From contig UROM01000055.1 of assembly GCA_900549455.1 (NCBI GenBank), forward strand, positions 1-10,781: 10,781 nucleotides of DNA, in the 5' to 3' direction. The translations under genes were made by a program, and so were the position numbers. Every line of letters begins with the position of its first letter. Position 1 is the stretch's first letter. Positions 6,103-10,781 of the stretch are shown piece by piece. The stretch is from an uncultured Collinsella sp. (GTDB lineage: Bacteria; Actinomycetota; Coriobacteriia; Coriobacteriales; Coriobacteriaceae). The notes under the pieces are model-generated. The model was given only the letters and a program-made list of their open reading frames with translations, was not told the origin of the DNA and did no database searches.

Positions 6103-7206
6103 ATGAATGAGAACCCAAAAGTAGTGCTGGTTTCCTTTTCGGAGCTACCAACTCTTCAAAAATATATGTACCTTACGTTTAGCGAACTCCGTTCGCGCGG
6201 AATTGAAGCATGGACTATAGGCTCGAATAACCTTCAGTTGCGTTTCACGATGACCGAGCGGAATCTTCTCATTGATACGCCCCATTCACCGAAACCCACT
6301 GTTGGCTCGATTAAGGATGCCTTGCAGAGCGCGGGGGAACTTGCACAGCAGATAGTCGATCTGGGCCCTGATGTTGTGCACTTTGTTAATAAGCACACTT
6401 GGAATTACTTCCTTATCCGTGCGCTCCGAAAGAGCGCACCGAATGTAAAAATCGTTCATACCTTCCACGATCCTGTTGGGCATAGTGGCGATTCAGTTCA
6501 AAAGGGCGTCATTCTGTATCACAAAGTGGTACAGCGCATGCTCGATGCCGTGATTGTGCATTCGGATATTGCGAGGAAGCAGGCTGAGGAGCAGCTTAAG
6601 GTGCCATGTTCTTTGAATCAGGTGCCTTTAGGTGTTTGTCCCTGGTTAGATTGGAACCCCGAAATCAATGCGCGTCGCGTGCTTATATTTGGACGAATTA
6701 ACGCGTATAAGGGCGTAAGTCTTTATCCAGATATTCTGCGTTGCTTAGCTGCCGTTGTCCCCCAGGTTGAGGTGGTGATCGCAGGTAAAGCTTCTGACGA
6801 TGTCGATTTGTCGCTGCTTAATGAGATCAATTGCCAGCCTAATGCAAAACTCATCAACCGATTTATTGATGAATCGGAGTTGGATGGATTCTTCGAAGAC
6901 TGCTCACTAGTTCTTATGCCTTACACGTCGGTTACTCAGTCGGGCGTTGTGCTTGATGCATATAGTCATTCCCGCTCCGTTGTTGCGTTTGACATTGAAG
7001 GTATGTCTCAGTATGTGCCTGATAAAAATGCCCTTGTTACGGCTTTCGACTGTGCGAAGTTTGCAGATAGAGTCGCCGGACTTCTTGGCAATGAGGAAGC
7101 TCTGATGAAGAGTAATCGCTCGGCATGGGAGTTTGGACGTAGTAATTATTCGCCTGACTCCATGGCTTCTGGTCTGCTGAATGTGTACAGGAGCATCATC
7201 GAATGA
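6103..7206 (+). CDS. Glycosyltransferase family 4 (GT-B fold)
   Basis: Probably adds a sugar to the lipid-linked repeat unit on the cytoplasmic side. The product has 367 residues. The N-terminal Rossmann half holds DVVHFVNKHTWNYFLIR and KIVHTFHDPVGHSGD (about 90-130). The C-terminal half, which binds the nucleotide sugar, starts at RRVLIFGRINAYKGV (191-205), the family's GR..xxKG region. MPYTSVTQSGVVLDAY (272-287) corresponds to the usual E-x7-E donor motif, but both acidic positions differ: the region reads Q...D rather than E...E, which is tolerated in a number of GT4 enzymes. No membrane segment is seen. ATG follows the previous stop with no gap. The next gene overlaps its end (ATGA). Donor and acceptor are unknown. 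Confidence 0.88.
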   Translation: MNENPKVVLVSFSELPTLQKYMYLTFSELRSRGIEAWTIGSNNLQLRFTMTERNLLIDTPHSPKPTVGSIKDALQSAGELAQQIVDLGPDVVHFVNKHTWNYFLIRALRKSAPNVKIVHTFHDPVGHSGDSVQKGVILYHKVVQRMLDAVIVHSDIARKQAEEQLKVPCSLNQVPLGVCPWLDWNPEINARRVLIFGRINAYKGVSLYPDILRCLAAVVPQVEVVIAGKASDDVDLSLLNEINCQPNAKLINRFIDESELDGFFEDCSLVLMPYTSVTQSGVVLDAYSHSRSVVAFDIEGMSQYVPDKNALVTAFDCAKFADRVAGLLGNEEALMKSNRSAWEFGRSNYSPDSMASGLLNVYRSIIE

Positions 7207-8483
7207 GTTCATGGATTGTGATGGAAACAGTTTTATGTTGTATTGCTTTGGCATTAAAACGTAAGATTGGGTTTATTGGATATCAGGTTTTAATCGCCTC
7301 TGCTTATCTTGTCGTCCTGTGTTTCGAATTAACGCTGGATTATACGATGAGCGTTTATTTCGTATTTGCTGTGCTGCCATACATCCGATATCTAAGGTTT
7401 TCTGGTCCTCTGGAGACTTTATTAGCAGCATATTTGCTAATAGTATCGGCGATTTCGGTATTTATGAATGGCATCGTGCCTGTGGCATCGGCATTGGTTA
7501 TTCATTATTTTGGTCCTCTGCTTTTACTATTTGTGTTTAGCAATATACCCATTGGTGATTTATTCCCCGAGGGTGTTAATGATTCTAATCAGAGACATAA
7601 ATATATTGAGCGGATATTGATCGCTGCAATGATTGCTGAAGCATTAATTGGCGCGATCGCTCTTGGGATTAGTTCCGATGGGCGCTTAATGTTGAATTAC
7701 CAGTGCGTATCTGGGTGCATAAGCTGCATCATTATTTGCTTTGTGGCGTATCAGTTAAACGGGTCATATCACTTACCGTTTAGCACATTTTCTATGGGCT
7801 ACTGTTTATTCTGGGCCTTTATTTCGGGAACGCGGGGATATATCATTCTCGCTTTTGCCATGGCCTTAGTGGCGATCGCCGTGCAGCCTACTTCGAGAGC
7901 CAAAATAGCGCTCATTTGCTGTGTGGGACTAGTTGTGTGCATCGTTTTGTTAGCGAATACTGAAATTATAGAGCGTCTTTTTACTGATTCGCGAATGGGC
8001 GCTTCCACTGGACGACGGACGTATGAGAACCAGTGGTTTCTTAATATTTTCAGTAGCCAAGGTCTGCTTAAAGATTTATTTGGAATTGGGCTTGGAACTA
8101 CCTATTTAACTCAAGAGGGGGCTGTATCTGCATTTGCGGGAACTGGTGTTGATGCCTATGCGTTTAACGTGATTTTACACAATACTGCTCTCCATAATTT
8201 CTGGTACATGATGACTCTTTCAATAGGTCTACTTGGAAGCGCCTTATATCTAACGACTTTCATTGCTTTTTTTAAAAGTGTTTCGAACAAATTTGCAAAT
8301 ACTAGGGAAATAAAAATTCTGCTTCTCGTGTTTACGCTGACGTACGCCTTCGTCCTTTGGTTTAGGTGGACGGCTACAGGAGGCGTTTTAGAATCAGCGG
8401 TTTTGTGCACTCTTTTGGCCCTATATCAAACAGGATTTTCGATTAATGAGCACAGCTCATTTGTAAATGCTGACGCAATTTAA
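7203..8483 (+). CDS. Wzy-like polysaccharide polymerase, multi-pass membrane protein
   Basis: Likely joins repeat units on the outer membrane face during Wzx/Wzy polysaccharide export. The product has 426 residues with about 12 hydrophobic segments, for example 26-43, 50-66, 72-95, 137-155, 168-185, 213-227, 234-252, 333-357, 372-386 and 395-412. ISGTRGYIIL (207-216) resembles the S-x-x-RG motif of the Wzy_C/O-antigen ligase superfamily. A long hydrophilic loop (about 253-332), ending in LHNTALHNFW, matches the large external loop with its conserved H/N region. Sequence of this family is very variable, so polymerase versus ligase is decided by context. The ATG overlaps the glycosyltransferase stop by four bases. 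It is the most AT-rich gene here (24 G or C of 60 at 7261-7320), typical of transferred Wzy genes. Confidence 0.8.
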   Translation: MSSWIVMETVLCCIALALKRKIGFIGYQVLIASAYLVVLCFELTLDYTMSVYFVFAVLPYIRYLRFSGPLETLLAAYLLIVSAISVFMNGIVPVASALVIHYFGPLLLLFVFSNIPIGDLFPEGVNDSNQRHKYIERILIAAMIAEALIGAIALGISSDGRLMLNYQCVSGCISCIIICFVAYQLNGSYHLPFSTFSMGYCLFWAFISGTRGYIILAFAMALVAIAVQPTSRAKIALICCVGLVVCIVLLANTEIIERLFTDSRMGASTGRRTYENQWFLNIFSSQGLLKDLFGIGLGTTYLTQEGAVSAFAGTGVDAYAFNVILHNTALHNFWYMMTLSIGLLGSALYLTTFIAFFKSVSNKFANTREIKILLLVFTLTYAFVLWFRWTATGGVLESAVLCTLLALYQTGFSINEHSSFVNADAI

Positions 8484-8504
8484 CGGTTTCAAGCAAGGAG
8501 AATT

Positions 8505-9506
8505 ATGATCATCACTCGCACACCATTCCGCATGTCGTTCTTCGGCGGCGGCACCGACATGCCCGAGTTCTTCAACGAGCACGGCGGCTCGGTCATCTCG
8601 ACCACGTTCGACAAGTACTGCTACGTCACGGCGCGCCACCTGCCGCGCTTCTTCGACTACTCGTCCGAGCTCGTCTACTCCAGGATCGAGCGGGTCTCCG
8701 ACCCCTCCGAGCTCGAGCACCCCGCAGTTCGCAACGCCATGCAGATGCTCGACATGCGCGAGATACGCATCGCCTACGAGGCGGACCTGCCCGCCCGCTC
8801 GGGCCTGGGCACCTCGTCGTCCTTCGCCGTGGGCATGCTCAACGCCTTCCACTGCATGAAGGGCACCTACGCCTCCAAGGACCGCCTGGCCAGGGAGGCG
8901 ATAAAGCTGGAGCGGGAGCTGTGCGCCGAGGCCGGCGGCTGGCAGGACCAGATCGCCGCCGCGTACGGCGGCCTCAACCGCATCGACTTCGCCGACGGCG
9001 ACTTTTCCGTCCGTCCGATCGTCATCTCGCCGGAGCGCAAGCGCGAGCTCAACTCCAGCCTGATGATGTTCTTCACGGGCTTCACCCGCTTCTCCTCGGA
9101 CATGCAGAAGGCCAACCGGGTCGCCGACAAGACCGTGCAGCTCAAGGAGATGCTGTCGCTGGTCGACGTGGCGGAGGGCGTGCTCACCGACAAGTCGGCG
9201 GACCTGTCCGAGTTCGGGCGCCTGCTCGATGCCACCTGGCGCCTCAAGCGCGGCACCGGCTCCCAGGTCTCCACCGGCTCCATCGACGCCCTGTACGAGC
9301 GCGGCCTCAAGGCCGGCGCGCTCGGCGGCAAGCTGCTGGGCGCCGGCGGGGGAGGGTTCCTCGTCTTCTATGTGGAGCCCGACGCGAGGGAGTCCGTGCG
9401 CCGCGCGATGTCCGACCTGCTCTACATACCGTTCGAGTTCGAGGACGGCGGGACCTCCGTCGCCTACTACGGGCCCGAGGACTACGACCTGGAGGGATCC
9501 CGCTAA
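8505..9506 (+). CDS. hddA: D-glycero-alpha-D-manno-heptose-7-phosphate kinase (GHMP kinase)
   Basis: Phosphorylates heptose 7-phosphate at C1 with ATP, giving the alpha-1,7-bisphosphate of the GDP-heptose route. The product has 333 residues, a normal length. Seen: RTPFRMSFFGGGTDMPEFF (5-23), the family's substrate-binding start; the ATP-binding motif LPARSGLGTSSS (95-106); EAGGWQDQIAAAYGGLN (142-158); and the glycine-rich motif KLLGAGGGGF (276-285). The ribosome site AAGGAG (8495-8500) stands four bases before the ATG. It begins right after an abrupt rise in GC (43 of 60 at 8761-8820). It overlaps gmhA by one base (TAATG). A related fucose or galactose kinase is less likely, because the next two genes are the other heptose enzymes. 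Confidence 0.93.
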   Translation: MIITRTPFRMSFFGGGTDMPEFFNEHGGSVISTTFDKYCYVTARHLPRFFDYSSELVYSRIERVSDPSELEHPAVRNAMQMLDMREIRIAYEADLPARSGLGTSSSFAVGMLNAFHCMKGTYASKDRLAREAIKLERELCAEAGGWQDQIAAAYGGLNRIDFADGDFSVRPIVISPERKRELNSSLMMFFTGFTRFSSDMQKANRVADKTVQLKEMLSLVDVAEGVLTDKSADLSEFGRLLDATWRLKRGTGSQVSTGSIDALYERGLKAGALGGKLLGAGGGGFLVFYVEPDARESVRRAMSDLLYIPFEFEDGGTSVAYYGPEDYDLEGSR

Positions 9507-10162
9507 TGGATACCAAGTGCCCCCAGACGGGCGACGAGTGCCTGTCCACCTTCTTCGAGAACTACCCCGAGATGCTGGCCTGCGAGGACGAGGTCCGCGC
9601 GGCCCGCGACCTGATCGCCGGGTCCTTCCGCTCCGGCGGCAAGCTGCTCGTGTGCGGCAACGGCGGCTCCGCGGCCGACTCCGAGCACACGGTCGGCGAG
9701 CTCATGAAGAGCTTCCGCTTCAAGCGCCCTGTCGACGGCGCGTTCTCCGAGGCATACCGCGAGGCCAACGGCGCCGACGCTCCCGCATGGCTTGAGGGTT
9801 CCCTACCGACCATCTCGCTCGTCTCGCAGACGGCGCTGTCCACCGCGTTCGGCAACGACGAGGCCGCCGTGGGCGTCTTCGCGCAGCAGGTCTACGGCTA
9901 CGGCGAGCCGGGCGACGTCCTGCTCGCCATCTCGACGTCGGGCAACTCCGCCAACGTCGTCGAGGCCGTCAAGGTCGCCCGCGCTAAGGGCGTCCGCGTT
10001 GTCTCGCTCACCGGATCCAAAGAGTCCAAGCTTACCGGCATTTCCGACGTGTGCGTCCGCGTGCCTCGCGACGAGGTCTTCCGCGTCCAAGAGCTGCACC
10101 TGCCCACCTACCACGTGCTGTGCGCCGCGGTGGAGGCGGACATGTTCGGGGGTGACGAGTAG
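9506..10162 (+). CDS. gmhA: Sedoheptulose-7-phosphate isomerase (SIS domain)
   Basis: Converts sedoheptulose 7-phosphate to D-glycero-D-manno-heptopyranose 7-phosphate, the first step of nucleotide-heptose synthesis, in the cytoplasm. The product has 218 residues against about 192 in E. coli. The SIS fold shows CGNGGSAADSEH (50-61) and AISTSGNSANV (141-151), both phosphate-binding loops. H61 and E65, and Q195 and H203 in RVQELHLPTYH, match the metal-binding and catalytic residues of GmhA. The extra length is an insert at about 76-99 (GAFSEAYREANGADAPAWLEG). The ATG overlaps the hddA stop by one base, and hddC starts immediately after its stop. The overlaps indicate translational coupling of the three heptose genes. 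Confidence 0.95.
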   Translation: MDTKCPQTGDECLSTFFENYPEMLACEDEVRAARDLIAGSFRSGGKLLVCGNGGSAADSEHTVGELMKSFRFKRPVDGAFSEAYREANGADAPAWLEGSLPTISLVSQTALSTAFGNDEAAVGVFAQQVYGYGEPGDVLLAISTSGNSANVVEAVKVARAKGVRVVSLTGSKESKLTGISDVCVRVPRDEVFRVQELHLPTYHVLCAAVEADMFGGDE

Positions 10163-10729
10163 ATGCGCCCCTACCGCGAGGCGATCGTGCTGGCTGGCGG
10201 CTTCGGCACCAGGCTCGCCCACGTCGTGCCCGACGTCTGCCAGCCCATGGCGCCCGTCGCCGGCAGGCCGTTCCTGCGCTTCATCATGGACCAGCTCGCG
10301 GCAACTGGCTTCGACCGAGTGGTCGTGGCCGACGGCTACCGCCGCGAGCAGATCGAGGGTTTCTTCGGTTCCGCGTACCGCGGCATGGCAATTGAGTACA
10401 GCCCCGAGGACACGCCGCTGTTCACCGGCGGCGCCGTGAAGAGGGCGCTCGGCAGGTGCCAGTCGGACTGGGTCTTCGTCCTGAACGGGGACACCTGGCT
10501 CGATGCGGACTTCGTCGCCATGGAGGCCGCCGCGGCCGATGCCCCCGATGGGGTCTCGGCCGTCATCGCCGTCAAGCGCATGCACGACTTCGAGCGCTAC
10601 GGCACGGTCGACGTGGATGCCGCCGGCGCCCTGGCCGCGTTCCACGAGAAGCGTCCGTGCGAGGAGGGCCTCATCAACGCGGGCATCTACCTGCTGCGCA
10701 GGGATGCCCTGGACGGCATGCCCGAGAAG
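10163..10729 (+). CDS. hddC: Heptose-1-phosphate guanylyltransferase, 3' end missing
   Basis: Expected to join D-glycero-alpha-D-manno-heptose 1-phosphate and GTP into GDP-heptose. The visible 189 residues run in frame to the adapter; relatives have about 230, so roughly 40 are missing. Seen: the nucleotidyltransferase signature EAIVLAGGFGTRL (6-18), MAPVAGRPFLRFIMDQL (29-45), the metal-binding LNGDTWLDADF (107-117) and INAGIYLL (171-178). One oddity: the usual P-K-P-M lysine motif reads C26-Q27-P-M, so a normally conserved lysine is glutamine. Its ATG directly follows the gmhA stop. Position after hddA and gmhA supports the heptose assignment over a general sugar nucleotidyltransferase. Confidence 0.9.
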
Positions 10730-10781
10730 CTGTCTCTTATACACATCTCCGAGCCCACGAGACTCCTGAGCACCTCGTATG
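10730..10781 (+). other. Nextera i7 adapter and index, reverse complement (non-genomic contig end)
   Basis: CTGTCTCTTATACACATCT (10730-10748) is the Tn5 mosaic end, followed by the i7 overhang (10749-10763), the index TCCTGAGC (10764-10771, the complement of the one at 8-15) and the start of P7 with one mismatch (C for T at 10773). It truncates hddC artificially. Confidence 0.98.

Noticed and set aside
8921..9505. N-terminal extension of GmhA within hddA
   Set aside because: Out of frame with hddA and rich in arginine; the GmhA protein starts at the ATG at 9506 overlapping the hddA stop.
9803..10744. 313-codon minus-strand frame starting MYKRQ
   Set aside because: It starts in adapter and is antisense to gmhA and hddC.

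Overview
The window is an assembled bacterial contig of about 10.7 kb whose two ends are Illumina Nextera adapter, not genome. Native sequence runs from about 50 to 10729. GC-rich codon use in the backbone genes, the gene types and the general style suggest a gut actinobacterium of the Coriobacteriia, most likely Collinsella or a close relative. That assignment is inference from gene content; no rRNA is present.

Left part (50-2540): the minus strand carries a 3'-truncated FAD-dependent oxidoreductase of the GlpA/LhgO type, read away from a 726-base intergenic region. That region holds a 15-base perfect palindrome next to the oxidoreductase start and, at 1434-1890, twelve 16-base units in strictly alternating orientation with an exact 80-base period. 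This is the most unusual structure in the window. Next comes a small membrane protein with two zinc ribbons, then a GC-rich hairpin.

Middle (2539-4499): thrS (threonyl-tRNA synthetase lacking the N-terminal TGS domain) has a good promoter and is followed by two strong intrinsic terminators. These close off the housekeeping part.

Right part (4500-10729): a surface-polysaccharide locus, all on the plus strand. It opens with a promoter and a long hairpin-bearing leader, then a specialised NusG paralogue of the LoaP type, which would let RNA polymerase read through the long operon. Next are a PglC-like phosphoglycosyl transferase (first lipid-linked sugar), a GT4 glycosyltransferase and a Wzy-like polymerase. 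The operon then changes abruptly from about 40% to about 70% GC and continues with hddA, gmhA and the start of hddC. These three are the core of GDP-D-glycero-alpha-D-manno-heptose synthesis. Genes abut or overlap by 1-4 bases, so the locus is one transcription unit. It probably makes a heptose-containing capsule or exopolysaccharide. The right end is cut inside hddC; gmhB, flippase and further transferases may lie beyond.
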